Shown here in pieces: positions 10,099-20,994 of a DNA stretch of 64,000 nucleotides. The notes under the pieces were generated by a model. That model ran no database searches. It was not told the DNA's origin and saw only the letters and a list, made by a program, of their open reading frames with translations. The translations under genes and the position numbers were made by a program. The DNA is from Paramyrothecium sp. XJ0827 (Eukaryota > Ascomycota > Sordariomycetes > Hypocreales > Stachybotryaceae): NCBI GenBank assembly GCA_020881915.1, contig JAJFPB010000004.1:806001-870000 (forward strand). Direction: 5' to 3'. Every line of letters begins with the position of its first letter. Position 1 is the first letter of the stretch.

Positions 10099-11960
10099 AC
10101 CCGGCGGTACGGTGAGTATCCCGGCCATTGATTGGCCAGCCATAGAACGTACCTCACCAGAGTAGGTGAGGGCACGTATAGCGGTCCTCTAGATGTTTGA
10201 GCTCTTCTTGATACCCAAGTCACGATGTAAGCCCCTGAGAACGGCACAGCTCTCGATTTTCCCTTTGTTGGGTGGTCATGTACTCTTTACTCTACCGGTA
10301 ATTGGTGTGATCGACCATTTCAACAGGGTGAAACACAAGCACATGGCAAAGTCCACCCTGATGGACGGCTTCGGAGTTCGGACGGGGTCCACGGGTGGAA
10401 GTAGTGACGGGCAAGGATTAGGACAAGGACCAGGGCTGTCGCGAAATGGACATCACGTGACTTCGTGTCATGAGGATGGGCTGTGGGGATTTCCGGCGCG
10501 AGGACTGGCTCGCAGTGCCAGCCGAGGGCGCATTGAAAATAAACAGAGCAGTGGGCAGAATAACAGTCACGAAACGTACCCTGATGTTTAATTTGTCCAC
10601 GTTTCGGATTAACTATGACGACGTCATATGCAGAACTCCTGCTGCGAGAAGGACGGCCGGCAAGCTGGGAGCAATTGAATGACTCGGCGTATATCCCGGT
10701 TTTCGTCCAGGTGGCGGCCATTTGACCTGCTACGGTAAGGTATGGCGGGAATTTGCTGTAACCATCTGCACCGCGAGGAAAAAATGCAGTGCGATTTTCA
10801 CGCTACTGCGCAATGCCCCAATCCCCTCTCTTCGCAGGCCTTCGCGGGCTGGCGCTCTACAGGGGTACAAATACACTGCCAGAGTCATGGCTTCGACCGG
10901 TCCAAAGTCACACGGCGTAGTCGGGGTGCACGGCTTCCGTCCTCGTTCTGAATGAGCGGCAGTTCAAGGTAGTCGTGAAGATGCGTAATTCTGGTGAGGG
11001 GTATTTGGCAATGGCGGAAGAGACAGAGATTCACTGCAAACCTGGAACACTAAAACCCGTCACGCGACTGACGAGATGCAGCTGGGGATGATGAGGATGA
11101 GGATCTTCCACCTGTCCTGCAAGACCAAGTCAAATACCCCACGGCTACCAGCCAGAAAGTATATGCCTCGACATCCCCACAGACGCGACCTCTGCAACGC
11201 AGCGCCGAAAACTTTGATGGTGCACACGGCAAAGTACCCCTCGCCCAGGTACCTCCGCAGTAGCAGCAACCGCCATGGTTCGCCGACCTCCCGTCTGAAA
11301 AAGCAATGGTGGATGGTGGGAAGGTAGGTAGGTAGCTACCTTAGGTACTGCCACGCTGCGCTACTGTAAGCACGGTACCTTAGTGGACTGTGGGTGTCGC
11401 TGGCAAGGGGGGTCGCTTTGGCTGCACCTCCCGCATCCGTCGCGTGCTGGACCGCGTAATAAGGTAACGACGACATTCAGGCCGGTGCGTCCCCATCGCC
11501 AATTACTCACCTTCTGCGTGGCCAGGCTCCATCAAGGCTCGCAAGCCACCACCGCTCACCAACATCGTCGACTCTGCCTTTGACTTTTGTTTCGCGCTTT
11601 GATTCAATCACCCTCGTTTGCTTTTTAAATCTCCCAGGCCCCGTGTGTCAGATGGGCTGAGGCCGACTGTCTCCCGCTGCGACTGCAGACCCTGTGCTTC
11701 GGCCGCGACGTGGAAATCCTCGTCATCCAGATGTGCGCTGGCTGATGGAACGACGTTGATCCCGCCATCCTCTTCCTCCTCCGCCGCCCTCCCCCCACTC
11801 TTCCTGTCGCTCTACCTACTTGCTGTCAGACGCCTGGTTCGCTACGCCGTTACACATTGTCTCGCTCTCTCCGGGACCTGTTCGTTCTGCCCTCCCTCTG
11901 CCCTCCGCTTTAATCCTTGAACGCCGGCAAATCCACTTTCACTCCGCTGGGCTCCCACAA
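10099..11960. other. Long intergenic region upstream of the Whi5-like gene
   Basis: 1.86 kb without a recognised gene. Around 11324-11346 there is a GGTAGGTAGGTAGCTACC patch, a short TAGGTA/TACCTA-rich palindromic stretch also seen near 21.0-21.4 kb. From about 11500 to 11960 the plus strand is pyrimidine-rich, consistent with a long 5' leader of the downstream gene. A frame is open upstream of the chosen ATG but has no domain signal. Confidence 0.4.
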
Positions 11961-13772
11961 ATGGACCCTGTCCGGCTCGGCGGGGTCGCGCCTCCGTCCA
12001 CCGACTCTCGCGCCACCCTGGACGCGAGTGTGCTTCATCCCTCCAGCTTCATTGCGACACGAGACGCAGACGCTGCCGACGTGATGTCTTCTGGCCGCAC
12101 CGCAACCACCGCAACCGCCGCCGCCCTCGTCCCCGACGCTCAAGAGACGCGGCCTACCGCGACGGGGATCCCCATGGCGCATGCAACCGGCGCCATCCCA
12201 AGCCAAGCACCGCAGCATTCACATCAACAACAACAATCACAATCACAATCACAACCACAACCACAACCACAACCACAACCACAACCACAACCACAACCAC
12301 GGCAGCTCCTCCAGCCCTCAACCGCTGCCGCCGTCTCCGATGCCCGCAATCCCGCCTCGCTTCCCCGACAAGAGCCCGACTCCCAAGAATCCACCATGAC
12401 AAGCTCTTCCTCCGACATCTTCACCCCAACCGCCAGCGACGCAAGCAATGGCGGCGCGCCGCTCAGCGCCAACGGCGATTCCTTGCCCCGGGACGCCAAT
12501 CACGACAGTCAATTGCACCAACTGTCTGCCCTCGCCGCCGCACAACATAAGATGGTGCCGGATGGGCCAGTCGGGGCTTCGTTGAAGCGGACCGCTGATG
12601 GACAGGTCAAGCCTCGGTTGCGCAGTACGAGTCCCATCAAGGGCCATTCGAGGACCACCAGCGCCATCAGTGTTGCCTCAACCACAGGAAGCAAGATTGG
12701 AGAGGTTGGTTTTCCGGCGACGCGCCTGGATTGCACCCTGTTCACGAGCACTAACCCGCGTCCCCAGCTTTCCGCCGAACTCAAGACGCGACTGTCCTAC
12801 GCCATGGTCAAGGTCAACAACGGCTGGCAATCCCACTCTCTGGACGAGGTTGAATCACTTGCCTCACGCGTCACGTCCCCCTCTAGCACCTCCACCGTCC
12901 ACCGTAGGCAAAGCTCCTCCGCAAGCCCACTCCTGCCGCTCAGTGGACAGTCCGTTCACTTTGCCAACGACGTCCGCTCCTACCGTCCAAAGTCCTACTC
13001 TCCTCCGAACCGCCTCGCCAGCAAGCCTGCACTCGCCCCGCCAGCGCCAATACAACCCTCGACGTCCATGGCTGCACCGCGCTCAAACCCGCGACGCAAT
13101 TCGAATCCCAGATACACCCCAACCCTTCTCTCACACTCCCATTCGGCTTCGGCATCGCCTCACACACCGGTGCAGCCGCATCACATCAACACAGGCCATT
13201 CTAGATCCCAACCTGTAGATCCTATCCTCTTCTCACCCCATAAGGACGAGCGGGAACAGGATGCCATCGAGACCCTGCTCTTCATGAGCACACCTGGCAA
13301 CTCTACCAACCTAAAGCACGCGTATTCACCGTCCGGATCACCTGGCTCCCAGACTAATGGCCTTTCAAAGGCTGGAGGCCGACACGCATTGCCAAGTGGT
13401 CCGAGGAAAGCCCTGCCCAGTCAGCGACAACAGCCGCCGCAGAAGAAGATTGGCCTGGACAAATCGCCTGGCATGGCCATTGTTCCAGGTTCTCCCATGG
13501 ATCTCGACTCGCCGCAGCAGGCGTATTTATCGCCGCACAGGGCGATCCAACGACGTCGGACAGTGGGGGCGACCAGTCACTTACGAGGCGCCTTGTCATT
13601 GCCCAGTGGGCTCGGGCTTGGCAACGGCACCGTTAGAAAAGCACTGCGGGATGAAGACATCGAGCGGATGCTTGACCGCGCTGGTGCCGAGGCAGACGAC
13701 AGCTCGGATGATGAAGAGATCCAGCTACCGAGGAGTAGGGCCGGAACGATGACAAGTGCCATGGAGGTTTAG
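11961..13772 (+). CDS. Whi5/Nrm1-like G1/S transcriptional repressor
   Basis: The start is taken at 11961 (MDPVRLGGVAPPSTDSRATL). The Whi5-type GTB motif, LSAELKTRLSYAMVKVNNGW followed by QSHSLDEVE, is the only conserved block. It is the segment through which Whi5/Nrm1 proteins bind SBF/MBF factors to hold back G1/S genes until phosphorylated by cyclin-CDK. A 63-nt stretch just before it (12705-12767) starts GTTGGT, contains the branch site CACTAAC and ends CCCCAG. It is in frame without a stop, so I read it as an intron: exons 11961-12704 and 12768-13772, 582 aa. Retaining it would insert 21 residues. The rest is disordered, rich in Ser/Pro with many S/T-P sites, and has a Gln/Pro repeat near residues 90-115. 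The C-terminus is acidic (DDSSDDEEIQL). Confidence 0.83.
   Translation: MDPVRLGGVAPPSTDSRATLDASVLHPSSFIATRDADAADVMSSGRTATTATAAALVPDAQETRPTATGIPMAHATGAIPSQAPQHSHQQQQSQSQSQPQPQPQPQPQPQPQPRQLLQPSTAAAVSDARNPASLPRQEPDSQESTMTSSSSDIFTPTASDASNGGAPLSANGDSLPRDANHDSQLHQLSALAAAQHKMVPDGPVGASLKRTADGQVKPRLRSTSPIKGHSRTTSAISVASTTGSKIGEVGFPATRLDCTLFTSTNPRPQLSAELKTRLSYAMVKVNNGWQSHSLDEVESLASRVTSPSSTSTVHRRQSSSASPLLPLSGQSVHFANDVRSYRPKSYSPPNRLASKPALAPPAPIQPSTSMAAPRSNPRRNSNPRYTPTLLSHSHSASASPHTPVQPHHINTGHSRSQPVDPILFSPHKDEREQDAIETLLFMSTPGNSTNLKHAYSPSGSPGSQTNGLSKAGGRHALPSGPRKALPSQRQQPPQKKIGLDKSPGMAIVPGSPMDLDSPQQAYLSPHRAIQRRRTVGATSHLRGALSLPSGLGLGNGTVRKALRDEDIERMLDRAGAEADDSSDDEEIQLPRSRAGTMTSAMEV
12224..12300 (+). repeat. 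Imperfect CAA / CAACCA / CAATCA microsatellite inside the Whi5-like gene
   Basis: A run of CAA, then AATCAC and finally AACCAC hexamers, encoding Q-rich then Q-S and Q-P dipeptide repeats. The hexamer unit keeps the frame whatever the copy number, so length variation would change only the disordered linker. Confidence 0.9.
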
Positions 13773-14617
13773 CAACCTGAAAGGGTGACCAAATCTTGGC
13801 ATTCCCATTCCAATCCAATACAGGAACAAGATACCAGGTTGAAGTAGGAGGGACAGTACATATGGAGCGAAGCGGCAGTGGTAAGCTGCAACAGTGTCGA
13901 CACGGTGATACGGGAACGGAATGCCGTTTGATTGGGTATACGAACAGCTCAAAGAGCATGACTGACCATCTGCATATGCATAATTTCTGGCGAATTTGGT
14001 TTCAAGGCACGGTGTTTGCTTGTTTGTGTTGCAGAGGACAATCTGCAGGCCTCCGACCTGTGGTAGCAAAAGAAACGGCTGATTTTTTGGGATCTTGAGG
14101 AGTTGGATGAGACAACTGTGCTATCCTTGCAGTATCTGTTGAGCTCATGTACGAGCGCAGAGATGTAGCACAACCGCTTCATAGCCATGGAAATAAATGG
14201 TGTTGGGCAGATGCTGGTGCTATGAGATCGTTGCTCTGTGATGCTGTCTGGTGTATGCCTACACCCAACCAGTGATCTAAGACATAGCCCCTTTTTCCAC
14301 CCACTGGTGGTTGGCGTGGATCTCGGACAACATATCACTGCTGTCTCGTGGCAGCCTTCATGCTCGTATGCGGACAATTAGTGTATTCCAGTATACGCTG
14401 CTATCGCTCGCCTCAAGGACATTCTGCCATGATATACGCTAAATGAAGTGTTCCAGCCGGCTGAACAGACAGAAATATTGCTCCCAAGAGGGATTATTCT
14501 TCCGTTTCAAATGCAAAAGAAAGGGAGTCCTACAAACGCCTTGATATAAGTCCCGTGGTATGTTGCCTTAGATGCTTCGCCCGAAAGTCTCCTCAATTTC
14601 TCTTAAGAGCTACTCAA
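13773..14617. other. Intergenic between convergent genes
   Basis: 845 bp holding the 3' ends of the Whi5-like gene and the opposite-strand gene. No gene recognised. Confidence 0.4.
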
Positions 14618-15901
14618 TCATCTTCTAGAGGACGGATGTAAGCCACTCACCCTCGCCGGCTTAATGTACGCCGCGATGCGCTGCCCGAACCCCCTTTGGC
14701 CTTGGGCCACCCGCTGACCTTGCCGTTGCTGAATCCGCCTGACCACTGCAGCAGCGGCGGCGGCGCGTTCCTGTTCCGCGTCGACCGCCATGCTCGGCCG
14801 GCCCAGGGTCACGCTGCCGTCGCTGTACGCCACGGACACGGGCCGCTGCGGCTCAGGGTGGACCGCGGTGGACGAGGAGGCGATGCTGTCGAGGGACCGG
14901 CGCCGGCGCGCCATTTGGGTGGTTTGGAGCTGGACGAGGGCGGACCATGCAGCGGCTGCGTCGGCTTGGTGGTTGGAGCGGTCGTGGGAGCGGGCTTGGG
15001 CGGCGAAGAGGGCGAAGTCCTGGGGCGTAGGGGGAAGCGGCCCCTGAGGTGGGGTGCATGGAAGGTTGGTGGGAAGAGATGGAGTGGAGATGTTGGAGAG
15101 AGAGCGCTTCAGAGGATGGCAGGCAGGGACATGCAAGCCCTCAGGGTCAGGAGTTCGTCCAAGCGCACAGGGCCCGGAATCATGGCCATCTTTCTTCCCG
15201 TGCAGCGCAGCCAGCGTCGCTGGACTCTGGCTATACACTGTTGTAGCACTGAGGGGAGACGGCCCCGTCTGCGTCGACGACGAAGAGGTCCTAGACCTCG
15301 GACTGCTGGATCTTGGATAGCTGGCATGTGATGATAGCGGTGTCTTCAATGGGCCCGGCGACAGCGCCGAGAAGTCGGTCGCTGCATGCCTGGGTACGTA
15401 GATGATGCGCCTGCTGGCCGGCTCCTCGACCTCTCCATCCTTCTCGTGGGTGAAGTTGTTTGAGCCCGAGAGCGCCCAGAAGCGCTGCCGTAGCGTGGAC
15501 TTGCGAGGCTGCGGGGGCTGTTGCTGGCCTTGGTCCTTTGCCCGCCGGAGAAGGAGGTCGGAAGGTTTGTTGGCGTTGTTGCTGGATGTGAACATTGCGG
15601 ATGTTGGAGGGTTGCTGGAGTGGTGGGTTAATGTACTTTGGTCCGCGGCCTGCTGGGAGGTCGAGATGGACGCGCCGAGGTTGCTGTTCTCACAGCGACA
15701 ACTTGTAACTGTAGCCAGGTCTATGTCGATGTTGAGAGTGCCAAAGTCGACTGGAGGAATATCCCCGTAGTTGGCAGGCGTCCTGTACGAAGCCGAGCCG
15801 GACGGGTTCGCCGTTGCAGGTCGACTGTAGGCTTTATCATCCAGCCGCGGCCAGATGGATAGGGGCTTGTGTCCTTCCATGATGATAACCGTGGATTCCA
15901 T
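14618..15901 (-). CDS. Low-complexity hypothetical protein
   Basis: An uninterrupted 427-codon frame beginning MESTVIIMEGHKPLSIWPRL. I recognise no domain. The protein is Ser/Thr/Pro-rich and mostly disordered. It has a short order-prone stretch (KSTLRQRFWALSG), an IIYVPRHAATDFSALSPGPL segment, and a C-terminal Ala/Gln/Arg-rich helix (EQERAAAAAAVVRRIQQRQ) followed by GFGQRIAAYIKPAR. The reading after GCGAGG enters a perfect donor, GTGAGT, so a last intron may start there and the true C-terminus may differ from SGLHPSSRR; I could not place its acceptor confidently. High GC makes long frames likelier by chance, but the length and codon texture support a real gene. Confidence 0.65.
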   Translation of the reverse strand: MESTVIIMEGHKPLSIWPRLDDKAYSRPATANPSGSASYRTPANYGDIPPVDFGTLNIDIDLATVTSCRCENSNLGASISTSQQAADQSTLTHHSSNPPTSAMFTSSNNANKPSDLLLRRAKDQGQQQPPQPRKSTLRQRFWALSGSNNFTHEKDGEVEEPASRRIIYVPRHAATDFSALSPGPLKTPLSSHASYPRSSSPRSRTSSSSTQTGPSPLSATTVYSQSPATLAALHGKKDGHDSGPCALGRTPDPEGLHVPACHPLKRSLSNISTPSLPTNLPCTPPQGPLPPTPQDFALFAAQARSHDRSNHQADAAAAWSALVQLQTTQMARRRRSLDSIASSSTAVHPEPQRPVSVAYSDGSVTLGRPSMAVDAEQERAAAAAAVVRRIQQRQGQRVAQGQRGFGQRIAAYIKPARVSGLHPSSRR

Positions 15902-18853
15902 TCTAGGAAGACTTGTTCAAAACAGCTGCATTTCGCGAAGCCTTCGTCCAGGGGTCGCCCTGCCCCAACGTCAGCAGGAGGTCCCCGCATATAAGGAGAA
16001 CGGGCAACAAAGACAGGATTCACCTGGAGTCTCTTACTCTCCATGCGGTTAGACGGCTCGAGGACACCCACGGCCTCAGATCACCAATCAGGGAAATGAA
16101 AGGTCGACGAGACGAAACCCATCTTTTCCGTCCGACACCCTTCCGTACTAGCAGCGAGGCCCAGCTCCGTAGGGGTCTGTGGAGCCCGCCGACAGCTCTC
16201 TCTCACGATGGCCTGGCAGCGAAAAAGGGCCCGGCGTGAGACCTAACCCGCACGAGGGCTAACGCGGGGGAGAGATTCTCACGATGCTCCACAAATGTGC
16301 CATTTCGAGTCGGCACATACGGACCTATCCCAGGCTCTCATCAACCCTAGGGAAAAAAAAAGCAATGATATTGTTTGTTCGGAAACATGACCTCCCCCCC
16401 ATATGCTCCGGCCTGTCGGGTCAAGCCTCTTTCGATCTAGGCTGACGAATGAACGTGGCGCGCCCTAGGAGGGTTGGCCCAGGCCAAGATGACCAGGGGG
16501 AGGGGGCGCTTTGTGTAATTTCAACAAGACTGATTCCGTCAATCGTCGTTGGCTCCCGGTTGGTGATTCCACAGACAGAGGGCAGGACGCAGCGGCCAGT
16601 AGTTCCCGAGACCGTTGCGGTCCACGCTCTCCCCAATCTTGTTTTGCGCCTTGCCCCGTAAGCGCTGGGTGGTTTTGCTCCTGGCCGCATCGGGTTGCTT
16701 GGCATCGCCGGAGGGAAGCTGAGGCAAGGGTACACGCTTGGGATATGAGAGCTGGAAAAAGCATTGCTGTCCAGTATCATGAGGCAGAGACACGATCTGT
16801 GACGCGTGCGATCTCTCCACGTAGCATGGCCATCACACTAACAATCAAGTCTCACGTCGATGAGCACTTCGTCCTGCGATGGGCGACAGCCACGAGCCAC
16901 GCTCTCGCCCGTCGCCCTAGCACTCAGCTTAAGCTTGTGAGCCACGTTTTCCGCGCATCCGACCAATGATGGAAGCCAAACGGTCCTGTTCCGGTCCGTC
17001 CCCCAATCCAATTCCCCACCCTGCAACGCACTGACCGAGCTGAAAAGAAAACATTCCACGACCACAGAGGGGGGGGGTTCAGAGCCCGCAGATATGAAGG
17101 AAGGAAATGAAGTCGGTGCATTGCGGGAGCGGCCGCTGCTTGGTCCGCGACTATAGGTGAGCCGAGATGGAGTTGCTGGCTTGTCCGGACGCGGCTGCGG
17201 AGGTTTTTTGATTGTTATTCGCGACTGACTCGAGAGCTGAGTTGAGCAGGTTGATCATGTTGCTGGCGTACGAGCAAAGCCGTGTTCTCAGTTTCCATGG
17301 ACACGTCCTCTCTCATTGCTGAGCTGGGTATCTTGCGGAGAGTTCGGTGATTCATTCACGCGCTCTTCTGGAATCTCGGCCTGAGCAACCTCCGAGGCGG
17401 CGCCCTGACACAGCCCGGCAGCATGTCAATGATTGCCGGCAATTGAGTTTTGTCCGCCTCAGGGACCGAGTCAAGGAGGATCTGAAGACTGCCAGCCACT
17501 CGATTTCCACTTGGATCGTGCCTGAAGATCACTCTGCCGAACCACGCCCCATGAGCTGCATTTCTTCCCTCTCTTTTTCTGTTGTGTTGGAAAGCGGCTC
17601 ATCCATGCTATTTCGCCTTGCTGCTCTCTCCATCGTGGGTCCGGGACACGGACGGTGGGCCTGTTCCTTAGTGGCTCCAGACCTTCAGACGGACCGGCGC
17701 TGCCCCTCTGTGATGTCAAGACTATTGACGAGACCTAAGCATTAGCCATTGGCGGGTGAGATTGAGATTGAGATTACGGAAATGAAGCTGGTGGCATTGA
17801 GAAACCATGGCGCTTTGAGAAACAACTCAGCTTGGAGGGCCACTAATAAACCATTGCATGGCAACTTGACATTTGTCCCCTACAGACATGTTCAACCATT
17901 TTGAAGGGATCGGTCTTACTTGCAGCCTGTTCAGGATCTGCAAAAGAAAAAGAAAAAAACACGCCAGCCGGCACTACAGGTCGATCTCAATCGGGCTTCG
18001 CGTCAAAGGCGCCCCGGCCGTCGCCTCCCTCCCGCACGCTGTCAGGCAATAGCGAAGCCATGTTTTGCATCATGACTCGAACTGCATACACAACATCTGG
18101 GGTAATGGGGGCGGCCCTTGGGCCAGTCCCGCGGAAGAACGTCACCAAAACCCAACAATCGGGCTGACCGAGAAGAATGCCCTGCTCCTTGCGAGCAGAC
18201 AAAGCATACGGTTATCATACCTATCACAGGTTCAAGCCCGTTCGAGTGGAAAATCCAGACGAAAGTCCTCGTGCTGTGAGCGCTCACAGTGTTACCTACG
18301 TGCTAGGGATAATGTCCTTTTGGACGGTCTTGATATTTGCTGCTCGATCCAGACCGTCCAAGAAAGCAAAACAACCTATGACGCAGCATTTGGAATCCTC
18401 GGAAGATTGTGCGCAGAGACAATGTCTCGGCCCGCGCAGCGAGTAATTACGCTCATGACCCCTAGACGCGGCCCGAAACTTGTCCAACACTGGAACTAGG
18501 CGGTTGAAAAATGCGGTTCCTCGTGTCATTGTGACAATGCCGGTGGAACTCTATTTACCGATCGTCGCAACGCGCAAGCGAAAAACCGGGACGCGGCGCT
18601 TGTTGATTCGACGGCCGGGGACAACGCCCGGGCTCGGCCGCTTGTCGAATAATGGAGCCCTTCGAGATGATGCGGATACAGTGCAGCGCAATGTCTTAAA
18701 CACAAAAAGTGCCACCCTACTTAGGGAGTACGGGGAAGGGAGCTCGCAGATTTGCTTGTCTCCGTACGAGTGCCCGTTTGTCGCTAAAAAGGCGACGCTC
18801 CCGATGCTGGCGGACTCTGACAAGGCTGTTCCCGTTCTCCAGATACTCTCAAG
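15902..18853. other. Long intergenic region
   Basis: 2.95 kb without a recognisable gene on either strand. Many medium open frames overlap on both strands, as expected of GC-rich non-coding DNA, and none has a domain, signal peptide or splice-supported extension. Small features seen are an A-run near 16350, a G-run near 17070 and three GAGATT units at 17758-17775. Confidence 0.4.
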
Positions 18854-20608
18854 ATGGCGCCCAAGTCTCTCGTTACCGTTTTAGCCCTCGCTGGCCTTGC
18901 TTTCAGCAGCAAGTCGGCCGACTGCGTCATTCACGAAAAGGCAACCGTGATACCCGACGGGTGGCAGCAATTGACGGAGGACGTGAAGCCGGACGCCCGG
19001 CTACGCCTGTCCATCGCCCTGCGACAGCCCGAGCTCAAGGGCCTCGAGTCCAAGATCAGATCAGGAACGTTCCTTTCCAAGGAGGAGGTCGACAGCCTGC
19101 GCATACCCGACCAGCAGGACATTGACGAGATCCTGGAGTGGCTTGCCGAGAATGGAATCACCGATGCGAAGGCGGACCGGGCCTGGGTCCATGTGCACAC
19201 GACCGTTGGCGAGGCCGAGCCGCTGCTGCAGATGAAGCTGAGCCGGTATGCCTTTGAGGAGCAGCAACCCGTGCTTCGGACGACAGAATACTCCATCCCC
19301 AAGCACTTGTCGGATGCCATCGGGTTTGTCCACCCCATTGCCAATTTCATGATTCCCAAGAACGAGCTCACCAGGGAATCGCCCATGATCTCGGATTCCA
19401 CACTTGCCGAGAGGGCCGACGGGCCCTGCGTCCGGGGGACCACGCCAAAGTGTATTCGCGAATTATATGGGTTAAACTACAATTCTTCGTTCGCGGAGTC
19501 GTCGATCCGGTTTGGCATCGCAGGGTTCCTGGAAGAGTACGGCAACTACAACGATTTACAACAGTTCCTAAAGAGCACTTCGCCAAACATCCCGGAGGGC
19601 TACAACTTCTCCGTGAAACTCGTCAACGACGGGAAGAACTCGCAGGACCCGCGAGAGGCCGGGCTGGAGGCAGCACTGGACCTCGACTACGGCATGGCCC
19701 TTGGCTATCCCACCAACGTCACGTACTATTCGACGGGCGGCCGCGGAGTGAAGCTCAACGACTCGGGACAGCCGTACCCCGAGGAGTTCACCGACAACGA
19801 GCCCTACCTCGAGTTCTTGCAGTATCTGCTGGACCTGTCCGACGAGGAGCTGCCGCACGTCTTGTCCATCTCGTATGCAGACGACGAGGTGACGGTGCCT
19901 TTTCCCTACGCGCAGCGCGTCTGTGAGCTGTTTGGCATGCTGACGGCCCGTGGCACGACCGTGCTCAGCGGATCCGGCGACGGGGGTGCTCGGGGCGCGC
20001 GTAACTCAAGCTGCCGGACCAACGACGGCACCAAGAAGGACGTGACCATGGCCGTGTTTCCGGCTTCGTGCCCGTGGGTCACGGGAGTTGGCGCCACGAC
20101 GAACAGAGAAGAGCCGCCCCCCGCAGCAGCATTCAGCGGCGGTGGTTTCTCGCAAATCTTTGCGCGACCCGAGTGGCAGAACAGCATTGTCGATGAGTAC
20201 ATTGACTCACTGGACGGGCACCTCGAACCCTACTTCAACGGCAGCATGCGCGCCCTGCCCGACATTTCGGCCGTGGGCACGCAGTTTGCCACGATTGCCG
20301 CGTCGCAGGTCGTGCGGCTGGAGGGCACGAGCGCCAGCACGCCCGTCGTCGCAGCCATGATCGCGCTGATCAACGACGCGCGGGTGCGAAGGGGCAAGAA
20401 GGTGCTGGGCTGGATCAACCAGCTGCTGTACTCCAAGGCGGTGCGCGACGTGCTGCAGGACATCACGGCGGGCCAGAGCGAGTCGTGCGTCTTCCAGGAC
20501 GGGAACGAGCCCGGGGGCTGGCCGGCGAAGGCAGGATGGGACGCGGTCACGGGCCTGGGGGTTCCGAACAATTTCCAGAAGTTCTTGGACGTTCTTGTAG
20601 AGGCTTAG
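18854..20608 (+). CDS. Secreted sedolisin-family (S53) peptidase, tripeptidyl-peptidase type
   Basis: Single exon, 584 aa. A signal peptide of about 22 residues (MAPKSLVTVLALAGLAFSSK) precedes a pro-region (about 25-190) with the family's activation-domain pattern (PDGWQQL, LSIALRQPEL, WLAENGITD). The catalytic domain shows the S53 triad: Glu272 and Asp276 in EAALDLDY, and Ser493 in GTSASTP. The oxyanion Asp376 lies in SGSGDGG. The C-terminal AGWDAVTGLGVPN is the calcium-site loop. S53 enzymes of this type remove tripeptides from N-termini at acidic pH, outside the cell or in the vacuole. The pro-domain boundary near LAERADGPCVRGTTPKCIR is typical. All catalytic residues are present, so it should be active. 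Confidence 0.94.
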   Translation: MAPKSLVTVLALAGLAFSSKSADCVIHEKATVIPDGWQQLTEDVKPDARLRLSIALRQPELKGLESKIRSGTFLSKEEVDSLRIPDQQDIDEILEWLAENGITDAKADRAWVHVHTTVGEAEPLLQMKLSRYAFEEQQPVLRTTEYSIPKHLSDAIGFVHPIANFMIPKNELTRESPMISDSTLAERADGPCVRGTTPKCIRELYGLNYNSSFAESSIRFGIAGFLEEYGNYNDLQQFLKSTSPNIPEGYNFSVKLVNDGKNSQDPREAGLEAALDLDYGMALGYPTNVTYYSTGGRGVKLNDSGQPYPEEFTDNEPYLEFLQYLLDLSDEELPHVLSISYADDEVTVPFPYAQRVCELFGMLTARGTTVLSGSGDGGARGARNSSCRTNDGTKKDVTMAVFPASCPWVTGVGATTNREEPPPAAAFSGGGFSQIFARPEWQNSIVDEYIDSLDGHLEPYFNGSMRALPDISAVGTQFATIAASQVVRLEGTSASTPVVAAMIALINDARVRRGKKVLGWINQLLYSKAVRDVLQDITAGQSESCVFQDGNEPGGWPAKAGWDAVTGLGVPNNFQKFLDVLVEA

Positions 20609-20929
20609 ACGGAGCATGTTAGCGATACCTTGATGAATAATTGTCAAACAAGATTAATGGCAGAAGATTTTTGAATCGTTGTGTCCGCACGAGATGACGC
20701 CGAATGAGATGCAGGATAATTTGGAGTGACTGGCCTGAGAGAAGCAGAAAATCTGGCAAATGGCGATGGAGGAAGTGGAAGTTGTGGTGATGAGAATCGA
20801 CAGCTGTACCGCCGTGGAGGTATCCAAATGTCCCGAGGTACGCCAGTAGGCTACTAGTCACGTCCGTATCTGGCAGTATCTGAGTACCTGGCAGCACACC
20901 CACCGTATTTTCAAAGGAATAAAACAGTG

Positions 20930-20994
20930 ATATCGCCGTTTTGATCGCTGAATAGACTAACCATAATCCTAACCAGTGATCAAAACGGTGATAT
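20930..20994. repeat. Imperfect 21-nt inverted repeat
   Basis: The left arm ATATCGCCGTTTTGATCGCT(G) at 20930-20950 and the reverse complement of 20974-20994 agree at 19 of 21 positions, with a 23-nt AT-rich spacer. Both mismatches are CG in the left arm against CA in the right arm's complement, i.e. C-to-T changes at CpG. The hairpin lies in non-coding DNA. It could be a transposon-end remnant or a structured element. Confidence 0.8.

Noticed and set aside
12705..12767. Counting the 63-nt segment as coding
   Set aside because: It has donor, branch site and acceptor, and the conserved motif begins exactly after it; intron is the better reading, though retention cannot be excluded.
18225..18245. 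Second tRNA-like GGTTCAAGCCC sequence
   Set aside because: No five-base T-stem and no partner arms.
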